Source: Neocallimastix lanati (nom. inval.) (lineage: Eukaryota; Neocallimastigomycota; Neocallimastigomycetes; Neocallimastigales; Neocallimastigaceae). From it: a stretch of DNA of 64,000 nucleotides. Position 1 is the stretch's first letter. The number at the start of each line of letters is the position of its first letter. Below the pieces are notes generated by a model. That model ran no database searches, was not told where the DNA came from, and worked only from the letters and a program-made list of their open reading frames with translations. Shown in pieces: positions 1-16,616 of the stretch. The position numbers and the translations under genes are program-made. Location of the stretch: positions 282,501 to 346,500 of the forward strand of contig JACVTC010000115.1 of assembly GCA_016946835.1 (NCBI GenBank), written 5' to 3'.

Positions 1-585
1 AAGTGAAGCTTCACATTTTGATGCAAGTCATGAAGTGGATAATATTTTTTCTGAAGATAATAATGAAAAGGATATAGAAATTGATAATGAACAAATTGAG
101 GGAGAATATGACGGAATAACAGATGAAAAACAAAATAATGGACAAGAAAGTGATAATGAAAAGGGAAATTCAGAGGGAATAAATAAAAATGATAATAATG
201 ATAATGAGCAAGAAACAGTGAAGAATAAAAGTAAGAGTAAAAATAAAACAATTAAAAATGAAGAAGGAGATAATATATATACCTGTGAATGGGATGATTG
301 TTATAATAGATATGAAAATTTTGATGATTTTATAGAACATTTAAATAAAGAACATATAGAAAATACAACTAAAGATTCAGAATTTGCTTGCTTATGGAAA
401 GGTTGTCAGAGAATAAATAAGGTATTTTTTTTTTTTTTTTTTTTTTACTATTTTTAATTTATTTAATATAAAATTTAAATATACTACTTAAAATTTTAAC
501 GAAAAAAAAAAAAAAAAGGAAAAATTATGGTAAAATTTATTAATATATATTATAAATATATTTACTTTAATATTTAAAATTTACA

Positions 586-638
<53 letters not shown>

Positions 639-1623
639 GATTCAATTGTACTTTAATTATTTTTAATTGTAATTTAAATGATTTATATATATATATATAG
701 CCAAATGGTTAGTATTAGAATTTATAATAATAAATAGATTTAATATTAGTATATATATATATATATATATTTTTTTTTTTTTTCCTTTTATATTTAAATA
801 TATATATTTTATTATATCATAAGCAAATAACATTTTACAATAACTAATAGTAACTAAAATTATATTTAAATTATAATATATAATAAATATTATAGGAAAT
901 AAAGCTGCATTAAGAAATCATGTTAGAATTCATACAGGTATATAAATATAATATATATAATAACTTTATTATTTTTTTTATAAAGTAATTTATTAATATA
1001 TTTGAAACTATTTTAAAAAATAAAAAAATAATAATATTAATTAATTTGTAATTATATTATAAAAATATAATTCATTTATAAATTTAGATGAAAAACCTTT
1101 TGAATGTGAATACTGTCATAAAAAATTTAAAAGATCAGATGCTTTAAGTAAACATAAGAAAAAATGTAATACTGATTCGAAATTTACAAAACGAAAAAGA
1201 GATGAAGATAATGATACACCACATTCTTCAAAAAAAAGAGCTAGTAGTACAAATAATAAATATTCCTTAATATCAGATCATAATTCATCTTCAATAAGTT
1301 CATCGAAAACAGGTAGTAAAAACAAAATTAGTTTAGATAAAAAATCCATAATAAAAGAAGAATATAAACATTCAAGCCATAATAAATCACATCGTAGTAA
1401 TAAATCAAAAAATATAATAAACATTCATATTTCAAATTCATCATCATCATCATCAAAATCCTATAAAGAATTGTATCGTGAATTAAAAGCAAAATATCGT
1501 CATTCTTTACAAGAAAATATGATATTAGAAGAGGAATATCAATGCAATTATCGTCAGGTGTCACGTTTAAAATTAGAAAGAAATATTATATTAGATAATT
1601 TAATAAAACATCATTCGTTATAG
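1..1623 (+). CDS. C2H2 zinc-finger protein, 5' end outside the window
   Basis: The reading frame is open to the left edge, so the start codon lies upstream. Inferred exons are 2-421, a 7-base micro-exon 701-707, 896-937, and 1088-1623 (stop TAG). The first part is acidic and Asn/Glu/Lys rich. Three fingers follow. Finger 1 is C-x4-C-x12-H-x4-H (CEWDDC). Finger 2 starts CLWKGC and becomes C-x4-C-x15-H-x3-H only when the micro-exon is included. Finger 3 starts CEYC, is followed by KRSDALSKH, and has a final Cys where His is usual. The linker is HTDEKPF. The tail is Ser/Lys rich with a possible coiled coil near the end. The CLWKGC finger and its spacing resemble AEBP2/Gli-type proteins, and the overall layout also recalls PacC/Rim101, so the subfamily is left open. 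A nuclear DNA-binding role is inferred. Confidence 0.8.
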
Positions 1624-1668
1624 TCAATATGACTAATATTTTTTTCTAGAAAAAAAAAAAAGAGAATT

Positions 1669-1752
<84 letters not shown>

Positions 1753-2678
1753 GGCTTCAAAAACTATTAATATTGGGATACGTATAATTAACAAGCTAAA
1801 AAAATATTTAATAATAATTAAAATGTTTTATTTATTTTTATATATTTATTTTGAATAACAATAAAAGTTATTCATTATATATATATATATATTATAGATT
1901 TATTCATTATCATATACTTTTTTTTCATTTATTCTATTTAATTTTAATTTTAATCTTATATATTACATTTTATTTATTTAATTTTAATGTTAATTTATTC
2001 TTTATTTTATTTTATTTTTTTATTTTTATTTTTATTTTTATTTTTTATTTATATATTTATATATTTATTTTTTTTTTTATTTCATATTTTTTCTATTATA
2101 TTAAATATTCTTTAATTTTAAAAAATATAATAAATTTAAATTATATAAGATTTGTATACTTTATATACAAACTTTTATTTATTTTTTTAAAAAAAAAAAA
2201 TAATAAATAAACAAAATTATACTATACTGCATTTTTTATAATAATAATAATAATAATAAAAACAAATGAAATAAGCATTACATTTATACCTTATTATTAT
2301 AATTATTCCATAATTTTAAAGACCACATTTTTACCATTAAAGTATTTCATATTATATGATTATAATTTTTCCAAAAATTTTTAGAAACATCACTTTATGT
2401 GTTTATTATTTTTAATAATAAACAGAACTATATATTATAGCTTTTAATTAAAAAATAATTAAAATGAAAGTTGGATATATTATGATAATAATAATCATAA
2501 TAATCATAATAATTATAATAATTATGATAATTAATACTACTACTACTAATAATAATACTAATAATAATAATAATAACAAACAAAAAAAAAAAACAAATTT
2601 ATTAATCATGAAGTATTACATTGATCATTATATGTATTTAGCCATTCATCATTATATGTATTTAGCTATTCATCATTT
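1624..2678. other. Intergenic low-complexity DNA
   Basis: No gene seen. It holds an (ATA)n array at about 1668-1749, T-rich stretches, and a tandem duplication of about 26 bases at 2616-2675 (CATTATATGTATTTAGC motif) just left of the MULE-like end. ORFs here read only as low-complexity Phe/Ile/Tyr/Asn strings. Confidence 0.7.
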
Positions 2679-4676
2679 GGAATGTAGTTCATTTCGCCAA
2701 TTTTTATAATACAAATTTTCAATACGCCATTTATTTTTAATGGCTTGTAAATTTTTTTGTTAACGCCATAAAAATTTTAATAAAATTATATGTAAAAAAA
2801 ATAAATGTATAAATAAATAAACAAATAAATAAATAAATAATGAATGTAATAAGTATATAAAATAAAAATAAATAGTAGAATATGAATATAAAGTACAGAT
2901 TTAATAAAATAAAATAAAATAAAATAAAATAAAAAATAAAAAATAAAATAAAATAAAATAAAATAAAATAAAATAAAATAAAATAAATAGTAGAAATATG
3001 AATATAAAGTACAAATTGAATAAAATAAAATAAATATCTAATAATTTTTTATTAAAGAATATTACAGATCAATGTTTTAGAAATGAAAATTTTTTACATT
3101 TTTATTGTATTCAATTGATGATGTAATTTAATATATAAAACAATATTATTGTTTGCTAATAATTTCATTAAATATAAATGATTTTTTTGCTTTCTAACAT
3201 ATATAATTAAATAAAACATTTTATTTTTAAAAATAAATTGTCTTTAATATTCTTTAATAAAAAATAATGATAAATATTTATTTTATTTTATATATTAGTG
3301 TACAGAAATAAATGTAAATCTTTTATTATTTTAAATGATAAGAAAGAAATCTTAAAATATGATAGTTCACATAATCATCCTGAAAAAGAATACGATGTAT
3401 CTCTATCTATAATGAAACATAAAATTAAAGATGGAATTGAAAAAAAGTTCAATTCCTTATGGTATAAAAATAAAACCCCTATATAATAAAATTTCTAAGG
3501 AAATGAGATTTATATGTTCAGAATATAATTCAATTAAATCCCAAATATCAAGAAATTTAAATAAAAACTACCATCCAATGTAACAACATTTACTGAAATT
3601 CCTAATGAATCTAAATATTATAAAACAAAGTGAGGTGAAAATTTTATGATATTCAAAAAATATTAATTTAATAATTTTTCAATCTCCTTTTCAAGTAAAA
3701 TTATTTAGGGAATATAATGATGATATATTTGTTGATGGTACATTTTTTATTGCCCCTAAATTTAGTTATCAAATATTTATTACAAGAACTTACACTAAAG
3801 AATTAGATAGTTTTTAAATTACTTCTTTTGCAATATTACAAAATAAAGAACAAGAAATATATAAAATATTTAAAAAATTAAAAAAAAAATTGCTAATACA
3901 TGTAACAATAATATTATAATTGCAGAATCAATAGTTATTTAAATAATTTATTTCTAACAATACCATCTTATTATAAATTAATAGATAAATTAAATGAACT
4001 TGAACATTTACCATATTATGATTATCAAAGAAAAATAAGAGGAATTTAGAAAATAAAAAAAAAGAGCAATAAATAAAGCTAATGAAATCAGTGTCTTAAT
4101 TGAACGCTACAAAAATATTGAAACCAAGTTAATTGATACTAAATGCTAAATGTGATAGAAATAATACTATTAATTTGTGGTTTGATTGTTTAACTGATTT
4201 AAATAATATAATATAAATATTATTTTATAATAAATAATTAAAAAATGAGGAATAACCAAACGAAATAATCAGAATTCTGTCATTCAAAAATTTAATTTAT
4301 AAAGCTTATTAAATTTATACAGTTTAAATAAATATTCAAATACGTCTCTATAATTAATAATTTTATCATTATAATTATTATTTTTTTTAATAACATGTAA
4401 ATAAAAGAATTATTATTAATAATATTTATATTTTTAATAACATTTATATTTTTATATAATTTTTTTATTAATAGCATTTAAATAAAAGAATTAAAATCAT
4501 AAAATCTAACCATTATATGATTTATTTAATTATTCACTTAATAATTAATTTAAAATTTGAAATAACAAAATAATACAATAAAATAATATTATGTAGCATA
4601 AAATATCTATAGCCACAAATTTATATATATCACGTGAAAATTGGCGTAATGCAACCCCCATCATTTGTAACACATT
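2679..4676 (+). mobile_element. Decayed Mutator-like (MULE) DNA transposon
   Basis: The left end at about 2679-2705 carries GTTCATTTCGCCAATTTT. The right end, read on the minus strand at about 4665-4637, carries TTGCATTACGCCAATTTT, so a 16-base core matches at 15 positions in inverted orientation. Between them lie FLYWCH and MULE transposase remnants reading rightward. The left arm continues with further CGCCA motifs (near 2725 and 2763), then two A-type repeat units in a TAAAA array (about 2870-3030). No clear target-site duplication was found, so exact borders are uncertain. Two CACGTG boxes flank the right end (4631 and 4692). Confidence 0.6.
3298..4235 (+). pseudogene. FLYWCH/MULE transposase remnant
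   Basis: The first open piece (3298-3486) has the FLYWCH zinc-finger pattern: YRNKCKSF, then SSHNHPEKE, giving Cys and His-x-His ligands. It opens without an ATG, so the start is missing or in an upstream exon. Stops and frame changes then break the frame. Further recognisable pieces are LFREYNDDIFVDGTFFIAP around 3700-3760, which matches the first catalytic Asp region of MULE transposases, ITRTYTKELDS at 3777-3812, SFAILQNKEQE at 3823-3855, then IPSYYKLIDKLNELEHLPY around 3960-4017. At least two in-frame stops and frameshifts make it non-functional. It may be the source family for the enzyme that moved the related fold-back element at 16617-18343. Confidence 0.7.
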
Positions 4677-6448
4677 AGATTTATGCGTATCACGTGCATC
4701 AATGATTATTATATACATAACTTCAAATAACAATAATACTAATAAAAATTAATAATAAATAATAAATAATAAATAAATAATAAATAATAATAATATATAA
4801 TAAATAATAATAATAAATAATAAATAATAATATACATATATATTAATATAAATAGTGAAAATTTTAAATTTAGCAATATAAAGTTCATTTTAATTTTGAA
4901 AGTTAGAATTATTCATGTTTTTTATTTAAAATATTTTTTCAGTTTATCCCTAACTTTATTATTATTTTTATTAATATTATTAATTATTATAATAAACTTA
5001 TTAAGTTGAGAATATAAATTCTATTTCATTATATTTATTTCATTTGTATTTTTTCAAATAAATTAAAAAAGCATTAAGAATTAAGAATCGGTTCTTATAA
5101 TAAATCAAATAGAATTTTTTAAAACTTTTTATATTAAATCAAATAGAATTTTTTAAAACTTTTTATATTATTATTATATAATAATAATCAATCAATATTT
5201 TATATTTTATATAATTATTTTATTTTATTTTATTTATTTATTTTTATTATTGAATAAAATGTTTAAATAAAAAAGAAAAACTAATACATAGGAAACCATA
5301 AAAACTTTAATTCCTTTTATGATATATTGATATACTAAAAAAAAAAAAAATATTATTATTGTACCATACAACATGACTTATCGGGTAACAAACCATATTT
5401 ATATTAATTTTTTAAATATTTTTAAATTCTAATTTCAATTCAGTTAATAAGTTTTTATATTTATTATTATTATTATTTTTTAAATAGAATTGTCAATAAA
5501 ATAATAATAAGATATTAAAATCAAATTAATAATAATAAATTTTAATTGTAAAAAAAACAAAAAAAAAAAAAAAATAAACTGTAAATTATTTTATATATAA
5601 ATAAATAAAATATTATATTTAATAGTTGTATTATTATTATAAAAATAACAAAATTTCTATAAAAATAAAATATCAAATTAATTATAAACTCATTATCTTA
5701 AATTAAAATTTCAATAAAACGTAAAAATTATTAATAAAAACAAATACTAGGGATTATACAACACTATTAAAATTTTTAAATTAAAAGTCAAATTAAAAAA
5801 AAAAAAAAAAAAAAGATACAAAAGTTTTATTATTGAATTTTTTTTTTTTTTTTTTTGTAGATAATATATAAAAAAATTTTGTATATAATAGTATATAAAA
5901 AAGAACAAAAAATGTTATTAGAAACAGTAATGATATAATATTTAAGTTATATAATATAATATTGTTAACATTATTCATTTTTATATTTTTATACCTGTAT
6001 TTAAAAAAAGTAAAAAAAAAAAAAAAATAAAAAAAAATAAAATAAAATAAAATAAAATAAAAAAAAAAAAAAAAACTATTAATAATACTATCGTCTTTAT
6101 TTTAATTAGTAAATATTTTGTTATAAAATATATATGATATTTTAACGATACTATCAAATTAAAAAAATAAAAGTATATCATCTTTATAGTTATATAAGAA
6201 GAAAGAATATTATATTAAATAGTTTTATATCAAAATAGATAAAAATAAATTAAAAAATTAATCAAATTTATAAATTTAAAAGCATTCTATAAAAATAAAA
6301 GAAATAAAAAAAATATATAAAAATTAAACATAAAAATATAAATAAGTAAATAAATATATATATATATAAGTTCAGAAGTCTATAAAAACAAACAAACAAT
6401 AAAAAAAAAAAAAAAAAAAAAAAAAGATAAAATAAAAACATTAAAAAA
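4677..6448. other. Intergenic region without recognisable gene
   Basis: AT-rich DNA with (TAA)n-type repeats near 4740-4850. A direct tandem duplication of about 37 bases (core AAATCAAATAGAATTTTTTA) lies at about 5100-5172, and long A and T tracts occur around 5550-6080. The last 100 bases before the ATG at 6449 are A-rich, which fits a promoter or leader region, but no defined element can be named. Confidence 0.6.
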
Positions 6449-9663
<3,215 letters not shown>

Positions 9664-9740
9664 TTTATAAAAAATAGATAGAACAACAATGAATTACTCG
9701 TAATAAAGTTTTATTATCATCCAATATGGAAAAAAAAAAA

Positions 9741-9774
<34 letters not shown>

Positions 9775-12553
9775 ACTTTAATTTTTTCTTAATTTAATAA
9801 ACCAATATTATTTAATATATAAATATAATTATTATTTATCAATTAAAAATTAATAAAAAAAAAAAAAAAAAAAAAAAACATAAAAACAGGCAAACAAAAA
9901 ATAAAACAAAACGAAACAAAACAAAACAAAAAAAACAAACAAAAAAAAAAACGAAAAAAGAAAAAATTAATATCATTTATATTTTACAAATATTTTTATT
10001 TTTTATTTTTTTATTTTTATTTTTTTTTTCTGAAAATATACCAATTTTTATGTAATAATTATATATTTTTAGTATATTAGTATAACTAAAATTTATTTTT
10101 AAGAATAAATAAATAGATAAATAATTAAATTGATAAAAAAAATAATGTATATAATTTTATATGAATTATATGGATGATATATATATTTTTTTATAATTAT
10201 AATAAATACTTTTTTAAAAATTGATAATTTTATTAAATCCATTTATATTCTATAAATTAGTAGCATAAATAAAACTTTTCATATTTAATCATAATTTTAT
10301 ATATATATATTTAAAAAAAAAAAAGAATTGATACTAATTATATAATTGATAAAAAAATGATGTTTATTATTTTATATTAATAATATATATATATATACTT
10401 TTTTTTTTTTTTTTTATAATTATAATAAATATTTTTTTAAAAATAGATATTTTTATTTTATATTAAATAAATTAGTAGTTTAAATAAAATTATTTTTTTT
10501 TTAAAAAAATATATATATATATATAATTATATAAAATTTGAAAATAAGAAATGATGAAAATTACAATAAACGTCATGTTATTAAAAGTCCATAAAAAATT
10601 AATATATATCTTATATTTATAGATATTTATTATTTTTTTTTTTTATTAATATTAAATTATTAAAATAAAAAAAAAATAATGTATATAATTTAATAAAATA
10701 AAATTATTGAGATATGTAATATATTTGAAGTTGTAAATAGTAATTTAAATAGTAAATTTTTTATTTATTAAATATTATAAATATTATATATAACCAATGT
10801 TATATAAGATTATAAGATTATAATTATAATAATGTAATATACAAAATTAGTAAAGAAAAAAAGATATAATATATAGTTTAGTTGAATTATAAATAATTTA
10901 ATTTATATTAACTATATAAATAATAATTATATTATCATATAATTATTATTTATAATTTTATTATTTATTAATATTATTTAATTGGAATTATTAATAATAA
11001 TAATTATAATAATAGTAATTGTAAATAGTAATTGTAATGAATAAAATAATAATAATAATAGAAGGATTTAATAATAAATAATAATGAATAATAATAAATA
11101 ATAAATAATAATAAATAATAATAAATAATAATAAATAATAATAAATAATAATAAAAAATACTATTATATATATATATACATATGTATTTAATATATATAT
11201 AAAATTTATATAAATTTTTTTTCGTTCCACTTTATTAAAAATAAATAAACAAATAAATAAATAAAAAATAAAAATAAAAATAAAAAAAATAAAATAAAAA
11301 AAAAAAAAATAAAATAAAATAAAAATAAAATAAAATAAAATAAATAAAAAAAAAAAAAAAAAAAAAACAGAAAAAAACCAAAAAAAAAAAAAAAAAGAAT
11401 AATTAATTAATTAATTAATTAATAGTAATTATTTATTTATTATAATAATAATAATAATTAATATTTATAATAATTAATAATAATAATAATAAAAAAGAGA
11501 ACAAATACTTTTTTTTTAAAGTAAATAACTTTTATATAATCTTTCTTTATATATTTTTAAATTATATATATTTGTAATATCAATGATAAATTTTATTTTA
11601 TTATTTTAAAACTAAAAAATCTCTATAGAGGAATAATTAGTTCAACAATATTTTGAAATATTTTATAAACGAAGAGTAATAATATTATACAGTATTGTCA
11701 TTTATTTAATAAGAATGCATTTCTTTTTTCTCAATTGTATTAATACACATTATTAATTTTTAAATTTGTACTCTATATATTTATCAAAGACTTTTTTTAA
11801 TATTATAATTAATTTGTTACTAATAAAAATGTTGTAATAAATAATAATACTTTTATTATTAATATTGATAATAAAATCCTTTTCTTTTTTTCATTCAATA
11901 AATTCAAAAATAAAAGTTTTTTTTTCAATATATTACTACAAAAGTATTAAGAAATGAATAATTATTAATTAATTGATATAATAAATAAATAATATATTTA
12001 TAAATTTCTATCACATTTTTTACAAACACAATTTAAGAAAAAAAAAAAAACTTTAAAAATCAATATATAAATAATCTTTAATAATATAATTTGTTTAAAT
12101 ATAAATGTATATATATTATATATATATTATTATTAAAATTAAATAATTCATGAAGAATTTGAGAAAATACAATAATTTGATAATAATTATAATTTTCATC
12201 AGAAAGATAATAGATTTATAGTTAACTTTTGTTAATATGTTTAAAAATTTTAAAATAGGCAAATAATAAGTGAAAAAATCTAAATTTTCATATTAGATGT
12301 ATCATTATACTTTAAATAAATAAATATTAATTAAATTCAATATAAATATTACAATTATATTTTTGTGATTACTAAATATTTTTATATGAAATCTAAAAAT
12401 AAGAAATTAAAAATCGATATAAACTAAATAATTTTGTTTAGATATGTATATATTATTAATTTCTATTAATATAATAATTAACATATAAATAAATATATAT
12501 TACTATATTACTATAATAAAGAAATTATAGAACGACTTTAATTCTTTTTTAAA
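9664..12553. other. Intergenic region with a diverged tandem duplication
   Basis: About 2.9 kb with no recognisable gene. It has poly-A tracts near 9730-9890, A/C-rich AAAACA repeats near 9900-9950, and two diverged direct copies of a roughly 220-base block (about 10122-10320 and 10341-10530; shared pieces TATAATTATAATAAAT and AAATTAGTAG). It also has (AATAATA)n near 11085-11155 and AATT repeats near 11400. The stretch before 12554 probably carries the promoter of the Mo25 gene. Confidence 0.55.
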
Positions 12554-15406
12554 ATGAGTTTTTTATTTAAAACGAAACCAAAAACACCACAGGAATTAGT
12601 AAGAAATACAAAAGAAGCTATTAACAAATTACATTCTAGTAGCGATAAAAGAAAGGTAAATAAAATAAAATTCTGTTATAAAAATATAATATATATTTTT
12701 TATAATAATATATCAATAAATTTAACAATGATATCTTATTTTAATTAATTATTCTTTTATTTTCTAATTTTATTATATCAAATTATATCAAAATCTTTAT
12801 TATTGTATATGCATAATATATTATTTATATAAAATATAAAAAAAAAAAAATTATTAATTAAATAATTTTTTATATTTTAATGATTTCTATATTATACTTG
12901 TTTTATTAATGAAGGCAAATGAAGAAATTTCAAAAAATTTAGTTTCTATGAAAAATATACTTTACGGTGATGGTGGTAAATACTACTATTATTACTAATA
13001 ATACCATTACCAAAACAACAACAAATAATAATGAATAATAATAATAATAATAATAAAAATCTATATATAAAGTGATTAATAATGAATACTCAATTTAAAT
13101 ATTTATTTAAAAATATATTATTTATATTAAAGAAAATGACCCAATTCCAGAATTAGTCGTTCAATTATCACAAGAAGTTTATGGAAATGATTTATTACAA
13201 TTACTTGTTCAAAATATTGGAGAATTTGAATTTGAAGTAATTATTATTATTATCAGTATTATTATTAGACATAAAAATAAAAATAAATATAATAATTAAA
13301 TTTAAATATATAAAAATACAACAATTATAATAACAGTTTTTAAAAAAAAATTATAAATATATTTTATAAAAATAAAAATCATAATTATTAATATTAAAAA
13401 ATATTATTATTTATATTGTTATTATTTATATTGTTGTTGTTGCTATTAAGGCTAAAAAAGATGTAGCACAAATTTTCAATAATATTTTACGTAGACAAAT
13501 TGGAACTCGTTCACCAACTGTAGAATATATTGCTACTAAAGAAGAAATTATATTCCAATTAATTAATGGGTAATTGATTTATATATATATGCAAATTATA
13601 ATAATACAGATATAATATATTTTGAAATTGAAAACTGATATATATTTATAATATTATAAATTTATAATAAATGATATATATGTATTTAAAATATTATAAA
13701 TTTATAATAAATATTTAATTTATTAAATTTTATTATTTATATATTTATTAATTTAATCAATCTCAATTAATTTTAAAAAAAAAAATAAATTTTAAAAAAT
13801 AAAATTTTTAACAAAGTTATGATAATCAAGATATTGCCTTAAATTGTGGTATAATGCTTAGAGAATGTCTTAGACATGAACCATTAGCAAAAATTGTATT
13901 GTATTCTGAACATTTTTGGAGATTCTTTAATTATGTTGAACTTTCTACATTTGATATTGCTTCTGACGCATTCGCAACATTTAAGGTAATTATTTTTAAT
14001 TAATATTTTATTAAATAAATTATGTAATAAGTAAACGAATAATAAACAAATAAACAAATAAGCAAACAAATAAACAAACAAACAAACAAACAAAAAATAA
14101 ATAAATAAATTTAAATAAATTTACTAATTTTAATAACATCTTTTAACTTTTTAATATATAAAATCATAATTGTTTATATTATGAAATATATTCTGTTTCT
14201 TGTTTCTTTATATATATATATTTATATATTCATTATTTAAAGGATCTATTAACAAGACATAAAGCCTTAGTTGCTGATTTCTTAGAAGCTAATTATGATC
14301 AAGTATATCGTCAAATAATTTAGAAAGAAATATTTTTACTATCCATTATAGTATTTTTTATCTTATTAATAATAATATTATTATTATAATTATTATTGAA
14401 AAGGTTTTTGAACATTATACAAAATTACTTGTTTCAAATAACTATGTTACTAAAAGACAATCACTTAAGGTAATATATATATACATATAATTTAAAATAA
14501 TATAAACATAAATATAAATAAATATTTATAAGAAATTAAATATTATTGAAAATTTGATTTATTTGTAAACATCAGCTTCTTGGTGAATTATTACTCGATC
14601 GTACAAACTTTAATATTATGAGTAGATATATTACTAATGCCGAAAATTTAAAATTAATGATGAATTTATTAAGAGATAAAAGTAGAAATATTCAATTTGA
14701 AGCCTTCCATGTATTTAAGGTATATATTAATTTTATTAAATATATATATTTAAATATTATAAAAATAAAAAGAATTAATTTATGTTAATTATAATTATTT
14801 ATTTTATAATATTTATTTATTTTTATATTAAAAATTCGCTATAAATTTATGATTAATTGTATAAATATATAAATAATGAATAATGAATAATAATAATAAT
14901 AATAATAAAATTAAATAATAATAAAAATAAAGGTCTTTGTTGCCAATCCAAACAAAACACCACCAATTTTAGATATATTGCAAAAAAATAAAGAAAAACT
15001 TTTAACATTTTTGCGTAACTTCCATAACGATCGTTCAGGTATAACGTTAATTAAATAAAATAAATTTAAATTAATTTTATATATCAAACTTTTTAAAATT
15101 AAACTAAAATTAAATTTATATATTTTAATATACATAATAATTCTACTTAATATATGTACATAAATATTTATTTTAATTATATATTAAAAAAACATTTAAT
15201 AATATTTATACAAAACTAAACCAATATTAAAAATATTATAAATATTGTGAATTAATAATCTATCGATAAATATTAAAAAATCAATAAATTAATAAATAAA
15301 TATATAAATAAATAATACCAACAAATCTAAATTAGATGACGAACAATTCAATGAAGAAAAAGCATTTTTGATAAAACAAATTTATAATCTTGATAATGGA
15401 AAATAA
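12554..15406 (+). CDS. Mo25/Cab39/Hym1 scaffold protein
   Basis: Ten inferred exons: 12554-12655, 12915-12975, 13133-13236, 13451-13569, 13817-13985, 14243-14302, 14404-14469, 14576-14719, 14933-15038 and 15336-15406. All joins keep phase and give 333 residues, close to the usual Mo25 length of about 340. Recognisable stretches include [16 protein letters not shown] at the start, [84 protein letters not shown] and [17 protein letters not shown]. These cover the whole armadillo-like helical fold. The family binds the pseudokinase STRAD and activates GCK/STE20 or LKB1-type kinases. In fungi, Hym1 serves the RAM/MOR pathway of polarity and septation. Nine introns in about 2.9 kb show the typical intron density of this genome. 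Confidence 0.96.
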
Positions 15407-16278
15407 CTATGAATAATAATTAATATTGAATAAATAATTATATTTATTATAGTAGCACAAACAATAATACTAAAATTTATTGAATTATGAAAAAATAAAA
15501 AAGAAAAAAAAATAAAAAAAAAAAAGGAAATAATAATAGTTATTGTAATAAACGAAATGATAATATTAAAACTATTATTCATAATAATTTTATGAATGAA
15601 ACAAAAACTAATCAGAAACTTAAAAATTAAAAAAAGAATTATAAAAATAATAATTTTATAATATATATAATTATTTCCAAAAAATATATAAATAAAAATA
15701 AAATAAAATAAAATAAAAATAAAATAAAAATAAAATGAATATATATATATATATAATATTTATTTATATATGGATATTAATTTTGAGTAATAAATTTAGT
15801 CTATTTAATTCAATATTTTTTTTATATAATAATTATAAATACATAATGAAACGGATGATTATTAATATATATATAGATTATAATTTTTTACATTAATATT
15901 AAAAAAAAAAAAAAAAAAAAAAAAATTACGTTATGAATTTCGAGGATGAAATCTATATCAGAGTTTCATTTTTGTCTTATCGTTTCAACGTCGACGTTCT
16001 TAACAACGGTAGGTCTAATGGTATACAAATTGATCATAGCGTAAAAGTCACTAATGATAACAGGCATATAATTAGTAAGAAATTCCGCAAGCCCCTCAAA
16101 ATAAGAACTCGGGAAAGAGAGCTTTCTCGAAGGTGATTGAAAGATATTGTTAATAAATTGCTTTCTTTCCCTCGAACCGATCTTTATGTACTAAGTTTAC
16201 TTAATAGAATTGGTATCTTAATATGATAAGATAATAATATAAGATGTTATTAAAATTAGTTTAGATTATATTTTTTAC

Positions 16279-16311
<33 letters not shown>

Positions 16312-16616
16312 ATTGATATTTATTTTATATAAAAACTAGATTGAATAATTATAATTCATATAATACTTTCTTTTATATATATACGAATTATGGATGATCC
16401 ATTCAAAAAAAAAAAAATTTTTTTTTTTATTTAATAAGAAATTTAAAGATTATTATGGAATTAAAAATATTTATTGCTTATCATGAAATTAATATGTTAT
16501 AGTATATTACATAAGAACAATTTTTAAAAAATTAATTAAATTTAATAAAAAGATAAATATTCTTCATAAAATAAAGTCTCACATTTTATATACATTTTAA
16601 ATGTGGAGTAATATTT
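15407..16616. other. Intergenic region with one GC-richer island
   Basis: Mostly AT-rich repeats. The exception is about 15930-16215, listed separately. A short imperfect inverted repeat with CACATTT/AAATGTG arms lies at about 16579-16607, immediately left of the fold-back element. Confidence 0.5.
15933..16205. other. GC-richer island, possible degraded coding fragment
   Basis: Base composition is clearly less AT-rich than the surroundings (GTCGACGTT, CCCCTCAAA, CTCGGGAAAG). The plus strand has a 67-codon ORF (15933-16136). The minus strand also has about 70 open codons (about 16195-15976), reading for example FLTNYMPVIISDFYAMINLY and then a stop. I do not recognise either product. The minus-strand reading looks more protein-like. 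It may be a remnant of a mobile element or of a lost gene. Confidence 0.35.

Noticed and set aside
1851-2210. 119-codon plus-strand ORF rich in Phe, Ile, Tyr and Leu
   Set aside because: T-rich low-complexity sequence gives long open frames by chance; no motif and no ATG-led protein-like segment.
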